64,000 nucleotides of DNA from Mycolicibacterium flavescens (GTDB taxonomy: Bacteria; Actinomycetota; Actinomycetes; Mycobacteriales; Mycobacteriaceae), in assembly GCA_900637135.1 (NCBI GenBank), contig LR134353.1, positions 1,240,001-1,304,000 on the forward strand, in the 5' to 3' direction. The notes under the pieces were generated by a model. That model did not search any database, was not told the origin of the DNA, and saw nothing but the letters and a program-made list of their open reading frames with translations. Position 1 is the first letter of the stretch, and the number at the start of each line of letters is the position of its first letter. A program made the position numbers and the translations under genes. Shown here in pieces: positions 34,842 through 44,702 of the stretch.

Positions 34842-35485
34842 GCGCCGCCGCCCCGGAAACCTCCGAAGAACCCTCCGTCGAACCCGACGGCCGTGTCCGC
34901 TGCGCGTGGATCGACGAATCACGTTTGGCTCCAGCTGATTTCATTCTCTACCGTGACTATCACGACACCGAGTGGGGGCGGCCGCTGCGCGACTCGGTCG
35001 CCCTGTTCGAGCGGGTGAGCCTCGAAGCGTTCCAGAGCGGGCTGTCGTGGCTGGTGATTCTGCGGAAGCGGGAGAACTTCCGCCGCGCGTTCCACGGTTT
35101 CGACATCGACCGGGTCGCGCGCTACACCGAGCGCGACACCACGCGGTTGATGGGCGATGCCGGGATTGTGCGCAACCGCGCGAAGATCGAGGCCACCATC
35201 GCCAACGCGCGAGCGGCGGCCGACCTGCGTGACGCGGGGACCGACCTGGCCGAGCTGTTGTGGTCGTTCGCGCCGCCACCCCGGCCGCGGCCCGCCAGCT
35301 TCGCCGAGGTTCCGGCCGTCACCCCCGAGTCGACCGCGATGGCCAAGGAACTGAAGCGCCGCGGCTTCCGCTTCGTGGGACCCACGACCGCCTACGCGTT
35401 GATGCAGGCGACCGGAATGGTCGACGATCACACCGTCGACTGCTGGGTACCGGCGACTTCAGCGGCACCCGGGAAGCGGCCTTAG
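34838..35485 (+). CDS. tag: DNA-3-methyladenine glycosylase I
   Basis: A base-excision repair enzyme of 215 residues that removes 3-methyladenine from alkylated DNA. The zinc ligands of the Tag family are visible: Cys in VRCAW, His in YHDTEWG, and HTVDCW (His and Cys) near the end. SLEAFQSGLSWLVILRKREN and FVGPTTAYALMQATGMVDDH are the family core. An N-terminal extension of about 20 residues (SAAAPETSEEPSVEPDG) precedes the first Cys. It is translationally coupled to the DivIVA-like gene and matches Rv1210 in position. Confidence 0.95.
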   Translation: MSAAAPETSEEPSVEPDGRVRCAWIDESRLAPADFILYRDYHDTEWGRPLRDSVALFERVSLEAFQSGLSWLVILRKRENFRRAFHGFDIDRVARYTERDTTRLMGDAGIVRNRAKIEATIANARAAADLRDAGTDLAELLWSFAPPPRPRPASFAEVPAVTPESTAMAKELKRRGFRFVGPTTAYALMQATGMVDDHTVDCWVPATSAAPGKRP

Positions 35486-35630
35486 CCGGGTCTTTGCACA
35501 CCGAACGGCGCCGATAGGGAACAATAGAGGCGTTCAGTAGCAGTTTCAGTGCCGGGAATGTCAAACGAGTGGGCAGTCTCGGCCCCGACCGAGCCCGCGG
35601 GCGGGCCGGCTCATCTGGAGGGAGCACTCG

Positions 35631-35798
35631 ATGGCGGCGATGAAGCCCCGGACCGGCGACGGTCCACTGGAAGCAACCAAGGAGGGGCGCGGCATCGTGA
35701 TGCGGGTACCACTGGAAGGCGGCGGGAGACTCGTCGTCGAGCTGACCCCTGATGAGGCCGCCGCGCTCGGGGACGAACTGAAGAACGTCACGAGCTGA
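35631..35798 (+). CDS. DUF3117 small protein (Rv1211-like)
   Basis: A 55-residue protein beginning MAAMKPRTGDGPLEATKEGR and ending LTPDEAAALGDELKNVTS. It is almost invariant among actinobacteria, which suggests an essential or structural role, but the function is unknown. The core is predicted as a small beta-sheet (GIVMRVPLEGGGRLVVEL) and one helix. ATG follows GGAGGGAG. The 145-base gap to tag contains AACAATAG near 35520, a possible -10, but nothing more could be assigned. Confidence 0.92.
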   Translation: MAAMKPRTGDGPLEATKEGRGIVMRVPLEGGGRLVVELTPDEAAALGDELKNVTS

Positions 35799-35816
35799 CG
35801 GTTCAGAGGTGACCGG

Positions 35817-36986
35817 CTACGCCGGATTGCCGACTTTCTGATAGATCTCCAAGGTCTGCTCGGCGATGTGGGCCCAGGAGAACTCGTGAATGCAGCGCTG
35901 CCGCCCGGCCTCGCCGTACTGGCGGGCCCTCTCGGGGTCGGCGATCAACTCGTTGACCGTCGCGGCCAACCGGCTCTCGTACGCCGGGGCGTCCTGCGGG
36001 TCGTAGTGCACCAACCGCCCGGTGTGCCCGTCGGCCACGACCTCCGGAATGCCGCCGACGTCGGAGGCCACGACCGCCGTGGCGCATGCCATCGCCTCCA
36101 AGTTCACGATGCCCAGCGGCTCGTACACCGATGGGCATACGAAAACAGTTGCAGCGGATAGTATTTCGCGAATCTTGACGATGGGGAGCATCTCGCGAAC
36201 CCAGAAGACTCCGGTGCGGGCATGTGACAGATGCTGAACCGCCTCGGTCACTTCCGCGGCGATCTCCGGGGTGTCGGGCGCTCCTGCGCACAGCACCAGC
36301 TGCACATCGGGGGCGAAATCGTGGGCCGCGGCGATCAAATGGGCAACGCCCTTCTGCCGCGTGATCCGACCGACGAACGCCACCATGGGCCGCGACGGGT
36401 CGACGCCGAGTTCGGCCAGCACCGATTCGCCGGGCTCCGGGCTTGCCGGATACCAGACCTCGGTGTCGATCCCGTTGCGCACCACGTGGACCCGGTTCGG
36501 GTCCAACGCGGGATAGGTGCGCAGGACGTCCTCGCGCATACCGGAGCTGACCGCGATCACCGCGTCGGCGCCCTCCACCGCCGTCTTCTCCACCCACGAC
36601 GACACCCGGTAGCCGCCGCCGAGCTGTTCGGCCTTCCACGGGCGCATCGGCTCCAGCGAGTGCGCGGTCAGCACGTGCGGCACCCCGTAGAGCAGTGCGG
36701 CGAGATGGCCGGCCAGGCCGGTGTACCAGGTGTGCGAGTGCACCACGTCCGCATGTGCGGCGGCATTGACCATGTTGAGGTCGGCCGACAGCATCGACAG
36801 CGCGGCGTTCGCGCCGATCAGCGCGGGGTCGGGTTGCGCGACGATCGCGTCCGCACGCGAGGCCCCCATGCAGTGCACGTCGACCTCGCAGAGGCGGCGC
36901 AGCTGAGCGACCAACTCGGTGACGTGGACCCCCGCCCCGCCGTAGACCTCGGGTGGATATTCCCGAGTCATCATCGCCACCCGCAT
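35817..36986 (-). CDS. glgM: GT4 glycosyltransferase GlgM/GlgA (maltose-1-phosphate synthase)
   Basis: This is a GT-B retaining glucosyltransferase of 389 residues, matching Rv1212c. It uses ADP-glucose and glucose-1-phosphate to make maltose-1-phosphate for the GlgE pathway, and was earlier called glycogen synthase GlgA. MTREYPPEVYGGAGVHVTEL is the N-terminal domain, VGRITRQKGVAHLI and FVCPSVYEPLGIVNLEAM with the E-x7-E donor motif the C-terminal domain. ATG at 36986 has TAGGGT 7 nt upstream, consistent with leaderless translation. It is divergent from glgC, which supplies ADP-glucose. Confidence 0.93.
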   Translation of the reverse strand: MRVAMMTREYPPEVYGGAGVHVTELVAQLRRLCEVDVHCMGASRADAIVAQPDPALIGANAALSMLSADLNMVNAAAHADVVHSHTWYTGLAGHLAALLYGVPHVLTAHSLEPMRPWKAEQLGGGYRVSSWVEKTAVEGADAVIAVSSGMREDVLRTYPALDPNRVHVVRNGIDTEVWYPASPEPGESVLAELGVDPSRPMVAFVGRITRQKGVAHLIAAAHDFAPDVQLVLCAGAPDTPEIAAEVTEAVQHLSHARTGVFWVREMLPIVKIREILSAATVFVCPSVYEPLGIVNLEAMACATAVVASDVGGIPEVVADGHTGRLVHYDPQDAPAYESRLAATVNELIADPERARQYGEAGRQRCIHEFSWAHIAEQTLEIYQKVGNPA

Positions 36987-37117
36987 GATTTCGACCCTAG
37001 TTACGGGCGCAAGCCGCCGCAGGAGTGATCGCGTCGGAGCCGCCGTATCTGCGTCGGAGACGTTGACTCGTCGTGGAATGGGTAGCCCAGGACAGAAGCG
37101 GCCGATAGGTTTGAAGC

Positions 37118-38332
37118 ATGAGGGAACTGCCACACGTGCTGGGCATCGTCCTGGCCGGCGGGGAGGGCAAGCGGCTCTACCCGTTGACCGCGGATCGAGC
37201 CAAGCCCGCCGTTCCCTTCGGTGGCGCCTACCGCCTGATCGACTTCGTGCTGTCGAATCTGGTCAATGCGCGGTATCTGCGGATTTGCGTGCTGACGCAA
37301 TACAAGTCGCACTCACTTGATCGTCACATCTCCCAGAACTGGCGATTGTCGGGCCTCGCTGGTGAGTACATCACGCCCGTCCCGGCCCAGCAGCGGCTCG
37401 GCCCGCGGTGGTACACCGGTTCCGCGGACGCGATCTACCAGTCGCTGAACCTCATCTACGACGAAGATCCGGATTACATCGTCGTGTTCGGCGCCGACCA
37501 CGTCTACCGAATGGACCCCGAGCAGATGGTCCAGTTCCACATCGAAAGCGGCGCGGGCGCGACAGTCGCGGGTATCCGGGTACCGCGCCAGGAGGCCACC
37601 GCGTTCGGGGTCATCGACGCCGACGAGTCCGGCCGCATCCGCAGCTTCATCGAGAAGCCCCCCGACCCGCCGGGCACGCCGGACAATCCCGACGAGGCGT
37701 TCGTGTCGATGGGCAACTACATCTTCACCACCAAGGTGCTGATCGACGCGATCCGCGCCGACGCCGACGACGACCACTCCGACCACGACATGGGCGGCGA
37801 CATCATCCCCCGTCTGGTCGACGACGGCATGGCGGCGGTGTACGACTTCAGCAACAACGAAGTGCCCGGTGCGACCGAACGCGATCACGGTTACTGGCGC
37901 GACGTGGGAACCCTCGACGCGTTCTACGACGCGCACATGGACCTGGTGTCGGTGCACCCGGTGTTCAACCTCTACAACAAGCGTTGGCCGATCCGCGGGG
38001 AGTCCGAGATGCTCGCGCCGGCGAAGTTCGTCAACGGCGGTTCGGCGCAGGAGTCGGTCGTTGGCGCCGGCAGCATCATCTCGGCTGCGTCCGTGCGGAA
38101 TTCGGTGTTGTCGTCCAACGTCGTCGTCGACGACGGGGCGATCGTCGAGGGCAGCGTGATCATGCCCGGGGCCCGCATCGGTCGCGGCGCGGTGGTGCGC
38201 CACGCGATCTTGGACAAGAACGTGGTCGTCGGCCCCGGCGAGATGGTCGGGGTGGACCTCGACAAGGACCGCGAACGGTTCGCGATCAGCGCCGGGGGAG
38301 TGGTCGCGGTCGGTAAGGGTGTCTGGATCTAA
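37118..38332 (+). CDS. glgC: glucose-1-phosphate adenylyltransferase GlgC
   Basis: This enzyme makes ADP-glucose from ATP and glucose-1-phosphate for GlgM and glycogen synthesis. [20 protein letters not shown] is the nucleotidyltransferase signature; GADHVYRMD supplies the catalytic Asp; a C-terminal left-handed beta-helix ([20 protein letters not shown]) follows. 404 residues, the same as in M. tuberculosis. ATG at 37118 has TAGGTT exactly 6 nt upstream (leaderless). The 131-bp region to divergent glgM therefore holds two separate -10 boxes. Confidence 0.97.
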   Translation: MRELPHVLGIVLAGGEGKRLYPLTADRAKPAVPFGGAYRLIDFVLSNLVNARYLRICVLTQYKSHSLDRHISQNWRLSGLAGEYITPVPAQQRLGPRWYTGSADAIYQSLNLIYDEDPDYIVVFGADHVYRMDPEQMVQFHIESGAGATVAGIRVPRQEATAFGVIDADESGRIRSFIEKPPDPPGTPDNPDEAFVSMGNYIFTTKVLIDAIRADADDDHSDHDMGGDIIPRLVDDGMAAVYDFSNNEVPGATERDHGYWRDVGTLDAFYDAHMDLVSVHPVFNLYNKRWPIRGESEMLAPAKFVNGGSAQESVVGAGSIISAASVRNSVLSSNVVVDDGAIVEGSVIMPGARIGRGAVVRHAILDKNVVVGPGEMVGVDLDKDRERFAISAGGVVAVGKGVWI

Positions 38333-38348
38333 CCCCTAACCCCCTAGC

Positions 38349-38361
38349 GCGGACCGTCCGC
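38349..38361. promoter_or_regulatory. 13-bp palindrome after glgC
   Basis: GCGGAC-C-GTCCGC is a perfect palindrome with a single central base, 17 bases after the glgC stop and 119 bases before the next gene. The loop is too short for an RNA hairpin, so it fits a dimeric regulator site better than a terminator. Confidence 0.35.
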
Positions 38362-38479
38362 CAGACCCGGATGCGCACTCGACGAGTTTCGGCATCGGCC
38401 TCCTTATGCGTTGTGCCGTGGTGTTTCACGCTGGCTCCTGTCAAAACGGCCCGCAGGGCCACGAGCACAGGAGACAACG

Positions 38480-38728
38480 ATGAGACGCAACACCATCACG
38501 GCCGCGGTCGCCGCCGGCGCGATCGCCGTCGGCGCCCTGATGACCACGACCGCGCCGGCCGCGCACGCCGAGAAGCTCTCGGAGAAGACGATCAAGAGTG
38601 AGTGCAAAGCCGCCGGCGGGACCTACACCAACAAGGGCTCGGTGTCGACCTGCGGCTACAAGGACATCAGCGGCAACAGGTACATCGACGTCTTCTCCGG
38701 CGGCCATTACGTCACCACGCTGACGTGA
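38480..38728 (+). CDS. small secreted two-cysteine protein
   Basis: An 82-residue preprotein: basic start MRRNTITAAV, hydrophobic core AAGAIAVGALMTTTAPAA and a likely AHA cleavage near residue 30. The mature 52 residues contain two cysteines (SECKAAGG and VSTCGYKD) likely to form a disulfide, and end GGHYVTTLT. The ATG follows CAGGAGAC. Mycobacteria secrete many such small proteins; no family function is known. Confidence 0.82.
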   Translation: MRRNTITAAVAAGAIAVGALMTTTAPAAHAEKLSEKTIKSECKAAGGTYTNKGSVSTCGYKDISGNRYIDVFSGGHYVTTLT

Positions 38729-38743
38729 GAGCGGGACCCGGAG

Positions 38744-39337
38744 TCAGTTCGCTGCGGCGTTGCGGCGCCGTCGCCGCAGGATCCAGACCGCCAGCCACGC
38801 CAGGACCACGACGGCCACCAACACGAGCACGGGCACCAGGATCGCGGCGAGGACCAGTCCGACACTGACCCCGTCCTCGACCGTGCTCAGCACCGGTGCG
38901 GCCACCCCGGCGGTGGCGACGTTGGCCGCCGGACGAACCGTCGACTTGGTCAGCGACACCACCAGCGCGACGACGACACCGATCACCACCGGAATCCACT
39001 GCCCGGACTGAGCGAACGCGCCGGGGTCGGTGACCGCCGACGTCTGCGCCGCGGTGCCGGAACCGAAGACGATGCCGCCCGCGGTCGGCCGGACGAACGT
39101 CTGGACGGCATCGTTGACGCTGTCCAGCGCCGGGACCTTGTCGGCCACGATCTCGACGACCAGAAGCGTCGCGACGATCGCCATCACCCAGCCGTTCTCC
39201 AGCCAGGCCCAGCCGGCGGGCAGGGCGACCAGGTCGGTGAACCGCGACAGCAGACCGAGCGCCAGCAGGGGGATATAGGCGTTGAGCCCCGCCGCGGTCG
39301 CCAGGCCGAGGCCGGTCAGCAGTTCCACATCCGCCAT
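38744..39337 (-). CDS. DUF4126 membrane protein
   Basis: A 197-residue integral membrane protein with about five hydrophobic segments. GLGLATAAGLNAYIPLLALG near the N terminus, EIVADKVPALDSVND and VRPTAGGIVFGSG are DUF4126 landmarks. The C terminus is strongly basic (WILRRRRRNAAAN), facing the cytoplasm by the positive-inside rule. No transport or catalytic residues are evident. Convergent with the small secreted protein gene (15 bp apart). Confidence 0.85.
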   Translation of the reverse strand: MADVELLTGLGLATAAGLNAYIPLLALGLLSRFTDLVALPAGWAWLENGWVMAIVATLLVVEIVADKVPALDSVNDAVQTFVRPTAGGIVFGSGTAAQTSAVTDPGAFAQSGQWIPVVIGVVVALVVSLTKSTVRPAANVATAGVAAPVLSTVEDGVSVGLVLAAILVPVLVLVAVVVLAWLAVWILRRRRRNAAAN

Positions 39338-39429
39338 TATCGACCGGTAGACGACCCGTCAAAGCCGCTTCCCGCGCACTACCGAGACCTCGGCGCTGCT
39401 AGCCGTGATCGCCTTGATGACGCTCTGGA

Positions 39430-40713
39430 TCAGGCTGCGTCGCGCCAGCCCAAGACGTCAGCGAAAGCGGTCTCGATCCTGCTCGCACGCGTGTGCGGCG
39501 ACCCGGGCAGCGGTGGTGCCTTCGATCTATGACGGGCACCGGTCGGAGTGGTGACCTCGGAAGTATGGACGCCGTCGCCGCTGCGTCCCGTGACGACCCG
39601 CCAGCCCCGGGCTTCCTTGGCGAAGTTACAGGCTGCGCACGCGCCAACTCCGTTGACCTCGCTGGTCGCCCCGCCTGCCGCGTGGGGGGCGGCGTGGTCG
39701 GTGTGGCGGATGGGGGCGTCGCAGTACGGGGTGCGGCACGTGTCGTCGCGCAAGGCGATGAACTTCGCAAGGGCTTTGGGGAACAGCCGCGCCCGTGACT
39801 CCATGGCGACCAGCGCACCGGACGACGGTCGGCGGTACAGCCTGCGGAGCGTGGCTCTGGAGCGCTTGTCGGCGATCGCGTCGCTCGTCAGGCGGCGGGC
39901 GACCGCGGCGGGGATCGGACCGTAACCCGGAACTCGCGCCGGAGACGGACCGCCGCCGAACAGTGTGTCGTCATCCATGACGAGGTCAACCGCCACCGGC
40001 ACCGGGACGTCGGCCGGCTGACCGGTGACGCGTTCATAAAGCGTGTCGGCCATGACCTGTCCGCGCCCCCGGTTGTCGAAGGTCGTGTCGGCAGCATGCT
40101 TGAGCGCTGCGTAGACCGATACGCCGCGTGTCATGGGCAGCAGCGCGGTCACGTAGGCCATCGTGTCGGGTGCAGGGCGGATGGTCACTGTCCGTTCACG
40201 TTCGGCGCGCACGGCGCGGTCGACGACGGCTTGCGGGTCGAGCCGGTAGGCGATGGCCTTTGCGTCTGCGGCGATGCGCTTATCGCCTTTTCCTTCGAGT
40301 TCGGATTGGGCCGCGCACATCTCGGCGTCAAGTTTTCCGCGGTCCTCCACGGATAAGCAGGCCGACTCGCGCACGATCAGCGTGGCCCGCCATTCGGAGA
40401 GCGCCCCCGCTTCCAGCGCGGCAAGGGTGTGAGGCATCTCGTGGATGAGGGCCCGAGCGAAGCCGAGATGACGACCGCCGCGATTGGGGGAGTCGTGGCG
40501 GGCCAGCGCGATCTCGTTGGCCAAACCGCGGCCGAGCTTGGCGGCGGGAACGCCTTCGGACGCCTCGCGGGCGCGGCGTTTCTGGTCGAGTGCCGCGGTG
40601 AGCCTGGCTTGGCCGGCGGCGGCAACGGACTTGAGGTGCTCGAGTTCGGCGATGCAGTCGATCAACGTCGCCTCATCGGCTTCGGTATCAATGACCGCCA
40701 GCTTCTCGAACAT
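39430..40713 (-). CDS. DUF222/HNH endonuclease-like protein (13E12 family)
   Basis: A 427-residue protein of the mycobacterial REP13E12-type family: an N-terminal DUF222 helical domain (ELEHLKSVAAAGQARLTAAL) and a C-terminal HNH zinc-finger nuclease domain (CRTPYCDAPIRHTDHAAPHA followed by CAACNFAKEA). The HNH core residues His and Asn are present. These genes occur in many copies in mycobacteria and related phages and one serves as a prophage integration site in M. tuberculosis; whether they are active nucleases is unclear. It is intact here and its flanks show no repeats or integration marks. Confidence 0.92.
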   Translation of the reverse strand: MFEKLAVIDTEADEATLIDCIAELEHLKSVAAAGQARLTAALDQKRRAREASEGVPAAKLGRGLANEIALARHDSPNRGGRHLGFARALIHEMPHTLAALEAGALSEWRATLIVRESACLSVEDRGKLDAEMCAAQSELEGKGDKRIAADAKAIAYRLDPQAVVDRAVRAERERTVTIRPAPDTMAYVTALLPMTRGVSVYAALKHAADTTFDNRGRGQVMADTLYERVTGQPADVPVPVAVDLVMDDDTLFGGGPSPARVPGYGPIPAAVARRLTSDAIADKRSRATLRRLYRRPSSGALVAMESRARLFPKALAKFIALRDDTCRTPYCDAPIRHTDHAAPHAAGGATSEVNGVGACAACNFAKEARGWRVVTGRSGDGVHTSEVTTPTGARHRSKAPPLPGSPHTRASRIETAFADVLGWRDAA

Positions 40714-40791
40714 GTGTGCGATTCTAGCGGAAGCGGGTGACACGTTTCGCGCGACGCCGCGTCGTCGTGGGGCCGGGCTGACCGTCCGGCT

Positions 40792-41469
40792 TCACCAGAC
40801 GTAGGGCACCAATCGGTAGCGCACCTTCTGCATGTACTCGGGGTAGCCGGCCAGGTCGTCGGCGAGCAGCGCTTCCTCGTCGCGGACCCGAAGGGCGAGG
40901 ATCGCGAGGCCGACGGGGACGAAGACCAGACCCCACCAGGAGCCCAGAGCGAGCGGTACCCCGATCATCAGGATCACATTGCCCAAGTACATCGGGTGCC
41001 GGACGACTCCATACCAGCCTGTGGATGACAGCTGTTGACCCGGCTCGACGGTGACATTTGCTGCGGCATAACCATTCTGGATGGTAACCAGCATCGCGAT
41101 CGTGAGTCCGCCTCCGACGAGGACGAGTCCGGCCACCGAAACGATCGCTGGCACCGAGGACCAGCCGAAGCGGAAGGCCAGCGTGCTCGCCGCGATCATG
41201 GCGGCCATCGAGATGAAGGCGATGGCGATGATGAGCTTCTGAACAGGTCGTGTTTCAGCTCGCGGACCCGCTTGCATGCGACGGCGCAGGGCTTCTGGAT
41301 TCCGTCTTGCCAGATAGCCGCTCGGGACCAGAGTGGCCAGTGCGAAGACCGCGATGAACGCCCACCCACGCCAGTAATCGAACGTCCCTGCAGATCCAAA
41401 CACCAGTAGACCGAACACCACGAAGCCAATGAGCGACGTAGCTGTCGCCTGGGCAACGGTTTTCATCAT
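40792..41469 (-). CDS. isoprenylcysteine methyltransferase-family membrane protein
   Basis: A 225-residue protein with five hydrophobic segments and the ICMT/PEMT-type C-terminal motif GVVRHPMYLGNVILMIGVPL followed by RVRDEEALL and YMQKVRYRLVPYVW. These bind S-adenosylmethionine at the membrane face; the acceptor is unknown (lipids, quinones or small molecules in bacteria). The ATG overlaps the stop of its upstream paralogue (TGATG), so translation is coupled to it. It is the last gene of the TetR-ABC operon and is intact, unlike its paralogue. Confidence 0.85.
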   Translation of the reverse strand: MMKTVAQATATSLIGFVVFGLLVFGSAGTFDYWRGWAFIAVFALATLVPSGYLARRNPEALRRRMQAGPRAETRPVQKLIIAIAFISMAAMIAASTLAFRFGWSSVPAIVSVAGLVLVGGGLTIAMLVTIQNGYAAANVTVEPGQQLSSTGWYGVVRHPMYLGNVILMIGVPLALGSWWGLVFVPVGLAILALRVRDEEALLADDLAGYPEYMQKVRYRLVPYVW

Positions 41470-42143
41470 CACCACACTCCAGGCACCAGGCGGTAGTGCA
41501 CCTTCTCCATGTACTCGTCGTAGCCATCGAGTTCCTGCCGCAAGGCCTTCTCCTCGTCGGTGATACGCGCCGCGAACACGAAGAAACCGGGAATGACCGT
41601 GAGCAAGGCCCAATATGACGCGAGCGCCAACGGCATACCGGCCATCATGATCAACGCGCCGACGTACATCGGGTGGCGCACAACGCCATACAACCCGGTG
41701 GACACCAGCGGTTGGTCGCGTTCGATGGTGATCGTGGCTGCGGCATATTTGTTCTGGATGACCACGCCTTTGCCAGCAAGAGCCCGGCCAGCACCAGCAC
41801 GTTGCCGAGCACCACCACCGCCGTCGGCACCGTCGACCAGCCGAACCGGCGGTCGAGCGCGCTGAGGACTCCGGCGGCCACCACCGTCATGTAGAGGCCG
41901 ACGTAGATGAGCTTTTGCGCCCAGCGGGTTTCGGCCCACGGCCCCGTAGTCAGTCGCCGCTGTAGGGCGTCGGGATACTTCACCGCCAGATATACGGTCG
42001 GCACCATGGTGCCGACAATGAACACCGCGATGAAGACCCATGCCTGCCAGTAGTCGAAGGTTCCGGCGGGTAAGAACAGCAGAACACCCATGAACAGGAT
42101 CCCGCCGACGGCCGACGCCAGCAGCTGAAGCGTGACCTTCACG
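41469..42143 (-). pseudogene. frameshifted isoprenylcysteine methyltransferase-family gene
   Basis: The N-terminal part (GTG at 42143, MKVTLQLLASAVGG to NVLVLAGLLLA) and the C-terminal part (KGVVIQNKYAAATI to VHYRLVPGVW) lie in different frames. Both align with the intact downstream paralogue, and together would give about 225 residues. The frames join at GCAAAGGC on the minus strand, where one A appears lost from an A run (plus-strand TTT at 41769-41771). A -1 shift there restores reading. It could be a real inactivation, a sequencing error or a programmed shift on A-AAG. Confidence 0.75.
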
Positions 42144-42153
42144 ATTCCACCTC

Positions 42154-43770
42154 TCAGACGGCGTCGCGCCTGCGGTACAGGAAGCCGGCCACCCACGTCA
42201 GGGCGGCGGCGAGCATCGTCAGCACGACGAGCGTGGCCACCGAATAGTCGATCGGCGCCGTCGTGCGTCCGATCGGCGAGAGGTCGATCAGCCACTGCGG
42301 CAACCGCAACAACGGGCCGAGGTACAGCGCGGTGACGACGAACGCCACCGCTAGCCAACCCAGCACGGGCCGCCGCGCCGCGACGGCCACCGCCGCCACG
42401 GACGCCATCACCCCCAGTGCGGGAACGAAGGCCAGCCCCGCGAGCGTCAGACGGAGCACGGTCGCCGGTTCGCCGATCGTGAGTCCCGCCCCCAACCCGT
42501 TGCCGAGTCCGGCGGCGAACATCAGCACCACCGAACCGAGCACCGCCGATACGACGGCCGTCGTCAGCCAGCGCCATCGCGACACCGCTCCGGCCAGCAC
42601 GGCTTCCCCCAGACCGTTGCCCTCGTCGGTGTGAACCCGCAGCACGGCGGCGACGACGTACGCGCCCGCCGCGGCCGCGAGGAACTGGGTCATCGTGGTG
42701 TACACGCCGTCGGTGCCCTGCTGGGCCATCATCAGCCGGATCACGTCATTGGTCTCGGCGGCGTCGAGCAGTGACTTGGTCATCGACCCGAAAGCCAGAC
42801 CGCCGAGGAACAACCCGATGGTCCAGCCGACGGTCTGACCTCGCTGCAGCGTCAGGTGCAGACCCAGCACACCCCTGATCGGTCGGGCGTCGGGATGCTC
42901 ACCGGTGGACGGGATGACACCGTCGTCGTACTGACGTCTGCCCTCCAGCAGCGCAGCCACTGCGATGAGGGCGACGGTGAGCAAGATCAGCACCGCGAAC
43001 GGCCACAGCCTCAGGTCGACGAACGCGCGCATCTGCTGGGCCCACGCGATCGGGGAGAACCAGCTCAGCGCACTGCCGGAGTTGTCGATCACATCGCCGA
43101 TTCCACGGACCACCGCAGCGACCGCCAGCACGGCCATGGCCGCGCCGGACGCCGTACGCGCCTGGCGCCACAACTGCGCGGTCACCGCTGCCACGGAGCC
43201 GAAAAGCATGGCCACCCCGGTCACGCCGAGACACATCGCCGCAGTGTCGATGAGCGAGAAACCGCTCGCGGTCATCGCCAGCGTCATCGTCACGGCGAGC
43301 ACCACGTTGACCACGCCGACCAGAATCAGTGCCGCTGCGGTTCGTGCATAGCGGCCCACGACCGATGACAGCACCAACTCGGCTGCGCCGCTTTCCTCTT
43401 CGGCCCGGGTATGACGAATCACCGTGAGGATCGCGAGGATCGACGTGGCGACGATCAGCGTCAGCATCATCTCGTTCGCGATCATCGCGCCGAGGTCGGT
43501 CTCGTTGCGGCCGAACATCGGCCCGCCCATCATCATTCCCGCGGGCGTCCTCATCAGATCCACGCGCGTGAGCCGCTGCGCCTCTTCGGGATAGGCCAAT
43601 TCCATGGCGGCCGGCGCGTAGGCCATCAGCATCGTCAGGACGCCGACCCAGACACTGAGCCGGAGCCGGTCCCGACGCAGAGCCAGGCGCAGCAGGTCTG
43701 CGGTGCCCGTCCAGGCGTTCGAACGGCCATGCCGCTGCGTGCGAGGCGCGGTCGCCGTCATCGTCGTCAT
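42154..43770 (-). CDS. ABC exporter permease (Rv1217c-like)
   Basis: A 538-residue membrane protein with about twelve hydrophobic segments in two repeats of six, the layout of tetronasin/anthracycline-type export permeases. Landmarks include [32 protein letters not shown] (intracellular charged loop) and [20 protein letters not shown]. It pairs with the ATPase encoded immediately upstream in the operon, overlapping by 4 bp (ATGA). The M. tuberculosis pair Rv1217c-Rv1218c is linked to efflux of several drugs. Ends 10 bp before the frameshifted methyltransferase gene. Confidence 0.92.
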   Translation of the reverse strand: MTTMTATAPRTQRHGRSNAWTGTADLLRLALRRDRLRLSVWVGVLTMLMAYAPAAMELAYPEEAQRLTRVDLMRTPAGMMMGGPMFGRNETDLGAMIANEMMLTLIVATSILAILTVIRHTRAEEESGAAELVLSSVVGRYARTAAALILVGVVNVVLAVTMTLAMTASGFSLIDTAAMCLGVTGVAMLFGSVAAVTAQLWRQARTASGAAMAVLAVAAVVRGIGDVIDNSGSALSWFSPIAWAQQMRAFVDLRLWPFAVLILLTVALIAVAALLEGRRQYDDGVIPSTGEHPDARPIRGVLGLHLTLQRGQTVGWTIGLFLGGLAFGSMTKSLLDAAETNDVIRLMMAQQGTDGVYTTMTQFLAAAAGAYVVAAVLRVHTDEGNGLGEAVLAGAVSRWRWLTTAVVSAVLGSVVLMFAAGLGNGLGAGLTIGEPATVLRLTLAGLAFVPALGVMASVAAVAVAARRPVLGWLAVAFVVTALYLGPLLRLPQWLIDLSPIGRTTAPIDYSVATLVVLTMLAAALTWVAGFLYRRRDAV

Positions 43771-44702
43771 CGCGTGGTCCCCCGATACTCGCGCAGGAAC
43801 ATGTCTTCCAGCGATGCCGGTGTGACGGTCAGGTCGAGGATGCCGAGCTCGGTCAGAATGCCCATTGCGCGGTCAAGATCGTTGCGGTCGACCGAGAAGA
43901 CGTAGTGCCCGTCGGTGACCGCGAAATCGTGGACGAACGGCTCGGCCCGTAGGCGCTGGCCGTCGTTGCGGGTGCGTGCGGTCACGGTCGTGCGCATCAG
44001 GTGCCGCAGCTCGGCGAGGGTGCCGGCGCGCACCGTGCGACCGGCGCGGATGATCGTGACGCTGTCACACAGCTTTTCGACCTCGGCCAGGATATGGCTC
44101 GACAACAGCACCGCAGCGCCGCGCTGTACGACTTCACCCACGCACTCCTGAAACACCTTCTCCATCAACGGATCCAGGCCGGACGTGGGCTCATCCAGGA
44201 TGTAGAGCTCGGCGGCGGTGGAAAAGGCGGCGATGATGGCGACCTTCTGCCTGTTGCCCTTTGAGTAGGTGCGGGCCTTCTTGTGCGGGTCGAGTTCGAA
44301 GCGCTCGATCAGCTGATCCCGGCGGGCGGTGTCCACACCGTTACCGCGCAGCCGGGCCAGGAAGTCGATCGCCTGCAGCCCGGTCAGGTTGGGCCACAAC
44401 GTCACATCTCCCGGCACGTAGGCGATCCGGCGGTGCAGTGCCACCGCGTCATCCCAGGGATCGCCGCCGAGCAGCCGCACCGTGCCGCTGTCCGCCCGCA
44501 ACAGGCCGAGCAACACGCGGATCGTGGTTGACTTGCCCGCTCCGTTCGGGCCGAGAAAGCCGGTGATCTGCCCCGGCGCGACCGTCAAATTCAGTCCGTC
44601 GAGCGCCTTGGTCCGTCCGAAAGCTTTTGTCAATCCGTGAACTTCGACGGCAGGTCCGTTGATGTCAGCCTGTCGCCGATGGTGCGCTGTCTGAGCCGTC
44701 AT
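43767..44702 (-). CDS. ABC exporter ATPase (Rv1218c-like)
   Basis: An ABC ATPase of 311 residues. Walker [11 protein letters not shown]-loop [14 protein letters not shown], signature YSKGNRQKV (YSKGN in place of LSGGQ, usual in this DrrA-type subfamily) and Walker [18 protein letters not shown]-terminal regulatory domain (about residues 225-311) is typical of drug exporters. It energises the permease at 42154-43770. Its start overlaps the end of the tetR gene by 38 bp, so the three genes form one operon. Confidence 0.94.
   Translation of the reverse strand: MTAQTAHHRRQADINGPAVEVHGLTKAFGRTKALDGLNLTVAPGQITGFLGPNGAGKSTTIRVLLGLLRADSGTVRLLGGDPWDDAVALHRRIAYVPGDVTLWPNLTGLQAIDFLARLRGNGVDTARRDQLIERFELDPHKKARTYSKGNRQKVAIIAAFSTAAELYILDEPTSGLDPLMEKVFQECVGEVVQRGAAVLLSSHILAEVEKLCDSVTIIRAGRTVRAGTLAELRHLMRTTVTARTRNDGQRLRAEPFVHDFAVTDGHYVFSVDRNDLDRAMGILTELGILDLTVTPASLEDMFLREYRGTTR

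Noticed and set aside
38333..38346. Telomere-like CCCCTAACCCCCTAG repeat after glgC
   Set aside because: Only two irregular units in a GC-rich spacer, at an internal chromosomal position.
39430..40713. DUF222/HNH gene as part of an inserted element or prophage
   Set aside because: No flanking repeats, integrase, att-like duplication or compositional change is visible; such genes are common and scattered in mycobacteria.
41035..41409. 124-codon plus-strand frame opposite the methyltransferase gene
   Set aside because: Antisense to a well-supported membrane protein gene, with no ribosome binding site or recognised domain.
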